DNA from: Geothrix sp.
GTDB taxonomy: Bacteria; Acidobacteriota; Holophagae; Holophagales; Holophagaceae
DNA length: 64,000 nt
Direction of reading: 5' to 3'
Assembly: GCF_020622065.1 (NCBI RefSeq)
Contig: NZ_JAHRYQ010000002.1
Location: forward strand, 803,905-867,904
Part shown: positions 1-6,557 of the stretch, in pieces
Layout of the letters: the number at the start of each line of letters is the position of its first letter
How positions within the stretch are numbered: the stretch's first letter is position 1
Notes under the pieces: generated by a model
Database searches by the model: none
What the model was told of the DNA's origin: nothing
What the model saw: only the letters and a program-made list of their open reading frames with translations
Position numbers and translations under genes: made by a program

Positions 1-1
1 G

Positions 2-970
2 GCACTGCGCATCTCGGTCACCGACCGGTGCAACTTCCGTTGCACCTATTGCATGCCCAAGGAGGTCTTCGGGCCCGACTACCCCTTCCTGCCCCGGGAG
101 GCCCTCCTCAGCTTTGAGGAGATCACCCGGCTGGTGCGGATCTTCGCAGGCCTCGGCGTCACCAAGCTCCGCCTCACCGGGGGCGAACCCCTCATGCGCC
201 GGGAGCTCGCCAGCCTGGTGCGCATGCTGGCTGCGGTGCCCAGCATCGAGGACCTGGCGCTCACCACCAATGGCGCCTTGCTTCCGGATCAGGCCGCGGC
301 CCTGCACGACGCGGGCCTGAAGCGGCTCACCGTGAGCCTGGACACCCTCCGTCCGGACCGCTTCCGCGCCCTCAGCGATACGGACCTGCCCCTGTCCCGG
401 GTGCTGGAGGGCCTCACCGCCGCCCGGGCGGCCGGCTTCAGCCGCCTCAAGCTCAACTGCGTGCTCCAGCGCGGCGTGAACGAGGACGAGATCCTGGATC
501 TCGCCGCCTTCGCCCGGGAGCGGGGTCATTCCCTCCGCTTCATCGAGTTCATGGATGTGGGCACCACCAACGGCTGGCGCATGGAATCCGTGGTGCCCGC
601 CGCCGAGGTGCATCGCCGCCTCCACGAGCGCTGGCCCCTGGAGCCCGTGGACGCGCCCCGCGGTGCCGTGGCCCGGGAATGGCGCTACCGCGACGGCCAG
701 GGTGAGCTGGGCCTCATCGCCTCCGTCACGGCCCCCTTCTGCCGGGGCTGCGACCGGGCCCGCCTGTCCGCCGACGGCCACCTCTACACCTGCCTCTTCG
801 CGGGCGAGGGGCTGGATCTCAAGGCCTTCCTCCGCAGCGGCCACACCGACGCGGACCTCGCCTCCCTCCTGGCGTTCCACTGGAAGCGGCGGGATGACCA
901 CTACTCCGAGCTCCGGCACGGCGCCACCCCCGGCCTGCCCAAGGTCGAGATGTCCCGCATCGGCGGCTGA
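2..970 (+). CDS. moaA: GTP 3',8-cyclase MoaA, 5'-truncated by the window edge
   Basis: This radical-SAM enzyme catalyses the first step of molybdenum cofactor synthesis, converting GTP to the cyclic pyranopterin precursor together with MoaC. The reading frame is open from base 2 and begins inside the N-terminal radical-SAM loop, which reads TDRCNFRCTYC with the CxxxCxxC cluster ligands. The C-terminal second [4Fe-4S] motif CxxC-x13-C (FCRGCDRARLSADGHLYTC) is present, and the protein ends in the Gly-Gly pair typical of MoaA. Only a few N-terminal residues are missing. It fits with moeA and a molybdopterin oxidoreductase further along the window. Confidence 0.95.
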   Translation, partial: ALRISVTDRCNFRCTYCMPKEVFGPDYPFLPREALLSFEEITRLVRIFAGLGVTKLRLTGGEPLMRRELASLVRMLAAVPSIEDLALTTNGALLPDQAAALHDAGLKRLTVSLDTLRPDRFRALSDTDLPLSRVLEGLTAARAAGFSRLKLNCVLQRGVNEDEILDLAAFARERGHSLRFIEFMDVGTTNGWRMESVVPAAEVHRRLHERWPLEPVDAPRGAVAREWRYRDGQGELGLIASVTAPFCRGCDRARLSADGHLYTCLFAGEGLDLKAFLRSGHTDADLASLLAFHWKRRDDHYSELRHGATPGLPKVEMSRIGG

Positions 971-983
971 GTCCAGGAGTCCC

Positions 984-1970
984 ATGAGCATCCCCACCCG
1001 ATTCGCCGCCCTGCTCCTCACCACGGGCCTGCTGGCCGCGCCCCCAGCCGCGGTCGTCCATGGCGGGGCCGGCAGTCCCCGCACCCGCATGGATGGCACT
1101 GATCCGGCTGCCGCGAAAGCCCTGGCCGCCCTGAAAACCGGCGCTTCCGCGCTGGACGCCGCCCTGGCCGGCGTGATGGTGCTGGAGGACGATCCCCGCT
1201 TCAACGCGGGCACCGGCGCCAACATCCGCCTCGACGGCAAGACCATCCAGATGGACGCCGCCTGCATGGACGGCGCCACCGGCGGCTTCGGAGCTGTGGC
1301 CGCCATCGAGCGCGTGAAGAACCCCGTGCTCGTAGCCCGCAAGGTCATGGACACGCCCCACCTCCTCATCGTGGGTGAGGGCGCCACGCGCTTCGCCCGG
1401 GCCATGGGATTTCCCGACTACGACCCCACCTGCGCCGAGAACCGGGCCCGCTTCCAGCGCGTGCAGAGCATCCTCCAGGGTTCGGATCCGCGCCAGATCG
1501 AGGCCTGGAAGCGCTACGACTGGAAAAAGGCCTGGAACTTCCCCACGCCCCTGAAGGAGGCCCTGGGCTCTCCCGACACCGTGGGCTGCGTCACCCGGGA
1601 TGCCCAGGGCCGCTTCGCCGCCGCCATCAGCACCGGGGGCACCACCATCACCTTCTACGGCCGCGTGGGCGATGTGCCCATGTACGGCGCGGGCATTTAT
1701 GCCGGGCCCAAGGGCGCCGTGGCCTGCACCGGCAACGGCGAGGACATCGTCAAGCACCTGGTGGCCAAGACCACCTACGACCTGCTGGCCAAGGGCCTCT
1801 CCGCCCAGAAGGCCGTGGACCGCGCCCTCGCCGCCTTCCCCGCCCGCATCGACCTGGGCCTCGTCGCCGTCGGTCCCGCCAGCACCGGCGGCGGCTGCAA
1901 CTACTCTGCCGAGAAGAAGCAGTTCGGGACGGACTACCGGAACCAGATGGCGTGGAGCGCGGCGCAGTAG
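984..1970 (+). CDS. Isoaspartyl peptidase/L-asparaginase (Ntn-hydrolase, family 2)
   Basis: A 328-residue N-terminal-nucleophile hydrolase that probably releases aspartate from isoaspartyl dipeptides or asparagine. The start at 984 lies 14 bases after the moaA stop, behind an AGGAG-like site, and gives a short hydrophobic signal-like N-terminus (AALLLTTGLLAAPPA). Family motifs include VVHGGAG near the start, NAGTGANIRLDG, and the autocleavage region DTVGCV with predicted nucleophile Thr199, followed by AAAISTGG. The residue before the nucleophile is Asp, as in glycosylasparaginases and Taspase, whereas most bacterial isoaspartyl peptidases have Gly there. The exact substrate is therefore uncertain. 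Confidence 0.85.
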   Translation: MSIPTRFAALLLTTGLLAAPPAAVVHGGAGSPRTRMDGTDPAAAKALAALKTGASALDAALAGVMVLEDDPRFNAGTGANIRLDGKTIQMDAACMDGATGGFGAVAAIERVKNPVLVARKVMDTPHLLIVGEGATRFARAMGFPDYDPTCAENRARFQRVQSILQGSDPRQIEAWKRYDWKKAWNFPTPLKEALGSPDTVGCVTRDAQGRFAAAISTGGTTITFYGRVGDVPMYGAGIYAGPKGAVACTGNGEDIVKHLVAKTTYDLLAKGLSAQKAVDRALAAFPARIDLGLVAVGPASTGGGCNYSAEKKQFGTDYRNQMAWSAAQ

Positions 1971-1974
1971 GCCC

Positions 1975-3072
1975 TCACATTTCCCCCGCCCTCGGGTAGC
2001 TGCCCAGCACCTTCATGGAGGCGCAGGCGCCCTTCAGCTCGGCCAGGGCTTCGGCCATAAGGGCGTCGGCGGCGTGGCCTTCGATGTCGAGGAAGAAGGC
2101 GTATTCCCAGAGCTTGCGGCGGGTGGGGCGGCTCTGGATGCGGCTGAGGTTCAACCCGCGGCGGGCCAGTGGCTCCAGCAGGTGGAGGAGGGCGCCGGGG
2201 CCATCCTGGGCCATGGCCAGCAGGGTGGTGCGATCTCGCCCCGTGGGCTCGGCGGCCTTCGGGCCCAGCACCAGAAAGCGCGTGGCGTTGGCGGCCAGAT
2301 CCTGGATCCGCGTCTCGGCCACCTTGAGGCCGAACAGCTCCGCGGCCAGCTCCGAGGCCACGGCAGCCCCTTCCGCGTCCTCCCGCGCCAGACGCGCCGC
2401 TTCGGAGGTGGATGGCGCCTCGATGCGGTCGGCCTGGGGAAGGTGCGCCTCCAGCCAGCGGCGGCACTGACCCAGGGCCTGGGGATGGGAATAGACCCGG
2501 CGCACGGCCCCCAGATCGAGCTCGGGTCGCAGCAGCAGCGCCTGATCCACAGGCAGCAGGATCTCCGCGCAGATCCGCAGGGGGCTGTCGAGGAAGGCGT
2601 CCAGCGTGGAGTCCACCGCCCCTTCAGTGGCGTTCTCCACAGGCACCACGCCGTAGTCGGCCCGGGCCCGCTCCACCGCCTGGAACACGGCCTGGATGGT
2701 GCCCTGGGGCAGGGACTGGCTGGAGCCGCCGAACTGGTGGCGGGCCGCCAGGTGGGTGAAGGTGCCCTCGGGCCCCAGGAAGGCCACCCGGAGCGGCTTC
2801 TCCAGGCTGAGGCAGGCGCTCATAATTTCCTGGAAGATCGTGCGCACGGCCGGAGCCGGAAAGGGCCCGCCGTTCTCCGCCTCGAGGCGCGCAAGGACCT
2901 CCCGCTCGCGCTTCGGGGCATGGAAGATCCCCTCGGGCGCGGCGGCCGTCTTCAGGCGGCCCACCTCGGCGGCCAGGGCGGCCCGTTGGTTCAGCAGGGT
3001 CAGCAGCTCGTCGTCCACGCGGTCGATGGCCTGGCGGAGGCCCTGGAGGGGATCGGATGGCGTCGGGATCAC
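1975..3072 (-). CDS. pheA: Bifunctional chorismate mutase/prephenate dehydratase
   Basis: P-protein of 365 residues that converts chorismate to prephenate and then to phenylpyruvate for phenylalanine synthesis. An AroQ-type mutase helix bundle occupies about residues 8-90 (RQAIDRVDDELLTLLNQRAALA). The prephenate dehydratase domain spans about 92-270 (AFLGPEGTFTHLAA, then NATRFLVLG). The C-terminal ACT domain (GALLHLLEPLARRGLNLSRIQSRP) is the usual Phe feedback site, with Gln replacing Glu of the common ESRP motif. The start is GTG at 3072 behind AGGAG. A Phe-rich leader peptide and terminator hairpin lie directly upstream, so control by attenuation is predicted. Confidence 0.96.
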   Translation of the reverse strand: MIPTPSDPLQGLRQAIDRVDDELLTLLNQRAALAAEVGRLKTAAAPEGIFHAPKREREVLARLEAENGGPFPAPAVRTIFQEIMSACLSLEKPLRVAFLGPEGTFTHLAARHQFGGSSQSLPQGTIQAVFQAVERARADYGVVPVENATEGAVDSTLDAFLDSPLRICAEILLPVDQALLLRPELDLGAVRRVYSHPQALGQCRRWLEAHLPQADRIEAPSTSEAARLAREDAEGAAVASELAAELFGLKVAETRIQDLAANATRFLVLGPKAAEPTGRDRTTLLAMAQDGPGALLHLLEPLARRGLNLSRIQSRPTRRKLWEYAFFLDIEGHAADALMAEALAELKGACASMKVLGSYPRAGEM

Positions 3073-3094
3073 GAGAGCTCCTGAAATGCAGAAA

Positions 3095-3174
3095 CCCCCG
3101 AGCCGTGAGGTCTCGGGGGCGATGGCGGAAGCGGTTCAGGTCTAGAAGCCGTCCACCCCCGCACCCGGGGTGCG
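3095..3174 (-). promoter_or_regulatory. Transcription attenuator of pheA (Phe-responsive)
   Basis: Four mutually exclusive RNA segments can be read. A 7-bp arm pair centred on 3167 (3160-3174) lies over the codons after the Phe run. A CGGGGG segment (3156-3161) can instead pair with CCCCCG (3114-3119), forming an antiterminator. That CCCCCG is also the 5' arm of an 8-bp terminator stem, 3112-3119 with 3095-3102, followed by a short UUUCU tract. Ribosome stalling at the Phe codons would cover the first arm, favour the antiterminator and allow pheA transcription. The U tract is short, so termination may be incomplete. Confidence 0.78.
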
Positions 3175-3210
3175 AAAGCTGAAGGCGAAAAAGCAGCGGG
3201 GAGTCGGCAT
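3142..3210 (-). CDS. pheL: Phe-rich leader peptide of pheA
   Basis: A 22-codon reading frame lies between the upstream gene and pheA: MPTPRCFFAFSFRTPGAGVDGF. Four of the six residues 7-12 are Phe, and a fifth Phe is the last residue. An AGGA Shine-Dalgarno sequence sits six bases before the ATG. Just after the Phe codons come alternative RNA pairings and a terminator hairpin (see the attenuator entry). This is the layout of pheA/pheST-type leader peptides. The gene call rests on sequence and layout; no homology search was run. Confidence 0.82.
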   Translation of the reverse strand: MPTPRCFFAFSFRTPGAGVDGF

Positions 3211-3256
3211 GACGGTCCTGACACCATGCCCGAAAGCCGGGCAGGTCCGCAAGCCG

Positions 3257-3703
3257 TCAGGCGCCGAGATGGGTAATGACTTCTGCCAGGCAGGCCGCCC
3301 ACACCTCGTCCGGAGTCTCTTCCAGGAAGAACTCCACGGCGCGGCCCGCCGGCCGGGCCTCGGGATGCTGGGACCAGGCCTCGAACAGGGCGTCCAGGGG
3401 GGCGGCATCCAGGGGGTTGTGGCGGAACTTGTGGGATTTCCGGGCCCGGTCCGGCTCGGGCCCCCGGAGACAGACGCCTTCGCGTCGCGTGGCCACGAAG
3501 GTGAAGGCCTGGACCCACTTCCCGTCCATGAGCTGGTTGAAGTGCAGGAAGGCCCCGTGGTGGCTGCGGGAGTAGTCGAACACCCGGTGCTTGCCGCGCC
3601 ACTTGCCCACCCAGTGGGTGAGGAGGACCGCCAGGCGGGCCCGCTCTGAAGGGTGCTTCAGACAGCTCTGGGCGTAGGGCAGGAATTCATCGAGCAGGTC
3701 CAC
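3257..3703 (-). CDS. Hypothetical protein, 148 aa
   Basis: The family is not recognised. The soluble 148-residue product is rich in aromatic and charged residues, with segments such as VGKWRGKHRVFDYSRSHHGAF and WVQAFTFVATRREG. It has no signal peptide, membrane segment or metal-binding motif. It starts at GTG 3703 with a GGAGAG sequence upstream. It lies just upstream of the pheA leader on the same strand, and a GCCCG/CGGGC hairpin (about 3228-3242) falls in the gap. It is divergent from the histidine kinase gene, with about 70 bases between the starts. Confidence 0.6.
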   Translation of the reverse strand: MDLLDEFLPYAQSCLKHPSERARLAVLLTHWVGKWRGKHRVFDYSRSHHGAFLHFNQLMDGKWVQAFTFVATRREGVCLRGPEPDRARKSHKFRHNPLDAAPLDALFEAWSQHPEARPAGRAVEFFLEETPDEVWAACLAEVITHLGA

Positions 3704-3775
3704 GGCAACTCTCCAACAGTATCCACCCTACCGCATGGAAGATCCCGAGGGTGCAACCGGGCCCAGGTGGCTACC

Positions 3776-6415
3776 ATGGGGCCGGTTTCCATCCCTCCCA
3801 TGACGGCGCCCCCACTCCCATCCACCCCTCCGCTCACCTCGCCCCGGGGTCCGTCCCTGCTTGCTCTGGCCGTCCTGCTGGTGAGCCTGGGCGCGACGCT
3901 GCTGTCCTGGAGCGTCGCCCGCCGCAATCAGGAACAGCGGGACCTGGCCCGGCTCAACCGGTTCGTGGGCCGCACCGAACAGAGCCTGAAGAACCGGCTG
4001 GGCCGCTACGAGGACATCGTTCGGGGGGCCCAGGGCATGTTCGCCGCGGACCGGGGTGAGCCCGGCGTGGAGGAATGGCGGGCCTTCGTGGGCTCGCTGG
4101 CCCTCCAGGAGCGGCACCCGGGCCTGTCGAGCCTCGCCTTCATCCGCCGCGTTCCGGCCGCCGACCTGGATGGCTTTCTGCGGGACCGGCCGCAGCTGAG
4201 GGACCGCTACCATCGACCCATCTCGGATCCCCTGCCCCTTCGACACCCGGGCCAGGATGCGGACCACCTCATCATCGAGCTCTGCGAATCGGGCGCCCGG
4301 GGGGCGGCCGCCCTGGGACTCGATGTCGGCGTCAGCCCCACCCAGCGCCTCGCAGCGGAACGCGCGGCCGAGACGGGCCAGCCCACGCTGTCCGGGCTGC
4401 TCTACTTCACCCTCAAGGAGGGCCGTCAGGATGCCGTGGCCCTGTTCATGCCCGTCTATTCGGGGCCCGGCCTGCCCGGCACGCCGGAGGAGCGCCACCG
4501 CCACCTCAAGGGCTGGGTTTCCGCGGGGATCCTCCTCCAGCCGCTCCTGGAAGACCTCCTCCGGGGCGAAGACGCCGGTGTGGCCCTCAGCCTCGTGGAC
4601 GCCTTCGCGCCCCAGGGCCCCCAGCAGCTGATGGCCAGTGAGGGCTGGCCCCAGGGCGGGACACCTGAAGCGATCCAGAAGCTGGAGGCCGGGGGCCGCG
4701 GCTGGCAGCTCCGCTACGCGGTCAAGCCGGGCTTCTACCGCACCGAGGGACGGAACCAGCCCTTGCACCTGCTGATCGGCGGGCTCGTCATCAGCCTCTC
4801 GCTGGCGGCCGTGGTCTGGTCCCTGGCCGGCACGCGGGTGCGCGCCCTCGCCCTGGCCCACGACATGAATGCGACGCTGTTCGAGGCCCTCCAGCGGAAT
4901 CGCAGCCACCTGGAATCCACGCCCCTGGCCGTGATCGAGACCGACGGCGCCTTCCGGATCCGCGAGTGGAATCCAGCCGCGGAGCGGATCTTCGGCTACA
5001 CCCGGGAGGAGGCCCTCGGCAAGGACACCCGGGACCTCGTTCCCAAGGAAGGCCAGGCAGGGGTGGCCGCCCACCGGGAGGCCCTGCTCGGCGGCACGGA
5101 TGGCATCCGGGCCACCATGGAGAACCTCACCCGGACCGGCCAGCGGATCCTCTGCGATTGGTACAACACGGCGCTGCGCGACGAGCGGGGCCGCTTCCTC
5201 GGCGCCATCTTCATGGCCGACGATGTCACGGAGCGCCGGCGGGCCGAGAGCGCCCTGCGCCAGGCCCAGAAGCTGGAGAGCCTGGGCGTCCTCGCCGGGG
5301 GCATCGCCCATGACTTCAACAACCTCCTCACGGCCATCCTGGGCAATACCGAAGTGGCCCTGGACCTCGCCAAGGGCAATCCCCGCCTCCTGCACGCCCT
5401 CCAGCGCGTCGAGGCCACCACCCAGCGCGGTGCCGACCTGGCCCGCCAGTTGCTGGCCTATGCGGGCAAGGCCCACTTCTCGGTCCAGCCCCTGGATCTG
5501 AACGGCATCATCGTCGAGATGGGCGACCTGCTGTCGGTCTCCATCTCCAAGAAGGTGGTCCTGCGCCGGGACCTCCAGCCTGGCCTCCCGCCCGTGGAAG
5601 CAGACAGCGCACAGTTCCAGCAAGTCGTGATGAACCTGGTGATCAACGCCTCCGAGGCCATCGGCGATCGGCCCGGGAAGATCATCCTCCGCACGCGGGC
5701 GGCCGAATACACCCAGGCCCAGCTCTCCGCCGCCTTCCCGGGCCAGGTGCTGGAGCCCGGCCTCTATGTCCGCATGGAGGTGGAAGACGACGGCAGCGGG
5801 ATGGACGCGGAGACCATCGGCCGCATCTTCGACCCCTTCTTCACCACCAAGTTCACGGGCCGGGGCCTGGGCCTCTCCGCCATGCTCGGCATCGTGCGGG
5901 GCCACCGGGCGGGCATCCGGGTGGAGAGCACGCCGGGCGAGGGTACGACCTTCATCCTGCTCTTCCCCGCCGGCGAGGCCACCGTCACCATCCCGCCCCC
6001 CGAGGCCCAGCCCCGGCCCGCGGTGTCGGGGACCGTGCTGGTGGTGGATGACGAGGCCATCCTGCGTGACCTCGCGCGGACCGCCCTGGAGAACGCGGGC
6101 TTCCAGGTGCTGGAAGCCCGGGACGGCCTGGAGGCCGTGGAGGTGATCCAGGCGGGCCGGACCTCCGTGGATCTGGTGCTGCTCGACATGACCATGCCCC
6201 GCATGGGCGGCGCGGAGGCCTTCCGGAAGATCCGGGAACTGGCTCCTGGCATGCGGGTCCTCCTCACCAGCGGATACACCCAGAAAGAGTCCCTGGAGTC
6301 CCTGGAGGACTTCCCCCCGGACGGCTTCCTCCAGAAACCCTTCCAGGTGAGGGAGCTGGTGGCGAAAATTCGGGACATTCTCACCGATTCACCCCGGAGA
6401 CGAACGCCTGAATGA
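3776..6415 (+). CDS. CHASE-PAS hybrid sensor histidine kinase
   Basis: Membrane sensor kinase of about 879 residues. TM1 (about residues 20-45) and TM2 (IGGLVISLSLAAVVWSLAG, about 335-355) flank a periplasmic region of about 270 residues that resembles a CHASE ligand-binding domain. A PAS domain follows (VIETDGAFRIREWNPAAERIFGYT), then HisKA with the H-box GIAHDFNNLLT (His512) and an HATPase domain (GRGLGLSAMLGIV). The C-terminal receiver contains VVDDEA, LLDMTMPRMGG (Asp804) and a conserved Lys in LQKPF. The start at 3776 is chosen for its AGGTGG site. ATG 3800 is an alternative start, and an in-frame extension to 3653 is unlikely. The ligand is unknown. Confidence 0.88.
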   Translation: MGPVSIPPMTAPPLPSTPPLTSPRGPSLLALAVLLVSLGATLLSWSVARRNQEQRDLARLNRFVGRTEQSLKNRLGRYEDIVRGAQGMFAADRGEPGVEEWRAFVGSLALQERHPGLSSLAFIRRVPAADLDGFLRDRPQLRDRYHRPISDPLPLRHPGQDADHLIIELCESGARGAAALGLDVGVSPTQRLAAERAAETGQPTLSGLLYFTLKEGRQDAVALFMPVYSGPGLPGTPEERHRHLKGWVSAGILLQPLLEDLLRGEDAGVALSLVDAFAPQGPQQLMASEGWPQGGTPEAIQKLEAGGRGWQLRYAVKPGFYRTEGRNQPLHLLIGGLVISLSLAAVVWSLAGTRVRALALAHDMNATLFEALQRNRSHLESTPLAVIETDGAFRIREWNPAAERIFGYTREEALGKDTRDLVPKEGQAGVAAHREALLGGTDGIRATMENLTRTGQRILCDWYNTALRDERGRFLGAIFMADDVTERRRAESALRQAQKLESLGVLAGGIAHDFNNLLTAILGNTEVALDLAKGNPRLLHALQRVEATTQRGADLARQLLAYAGKAHFSVQPLDLNGIIVEMGDLLSVSISKKVVLRRDLQPGLPPVEADSAQFQQVVMNLVINASEAIGDRPGKIILRTRAAEYTQAQLSAAFPGQVLEPGLYVRMEVEDDGSGMDAETIGRIFDPFFTTKFTGRGLGLSAMLGIVRGHRAGIRVESTPGEGTTFILLFPAGEATVTIPPPEAQPRPAVSGTVLVVDDEAILRDLARTALENAGFQVLEARDGLEAVEVIQAGRTSVDLVLLDMTMPRMGGAEAFRKIRELAPGMRVLLTSGYTQKESLESLEDFPPDGFLQKPFQVRELVAKIRDILTDSPRRRTPE

Positions 6416-6466
6416 TTAATCCGGAATGCCTTTTCCATTAGCTAAGTCCTTGCGATTCCAGCGTCC

Positions 6467-6482
6467 TGTGGCATGGGTCACA
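6467..6482 (+). promoter_or_regulatory. Crp-like site upstream of the hemerythrin-Nfn gene
   Basis: TGTGG-N6-TCACA, one mismatch from TGTGA-N6-TCACA. It is centred about 83 bases before the ATG. A possible -10 element (TAGACA, 6503-6508) lies about 28 bases past the centre, which would suit class II activation. Confidence 0.5.
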
Positions 6483-6557
6483 AGTGTTCCCAATTAGGTT
6501 TTTAGACACAGAATTCCCCCTCCCGTCATCGCATGCTGAACGGATCTGGAGGCCTCC

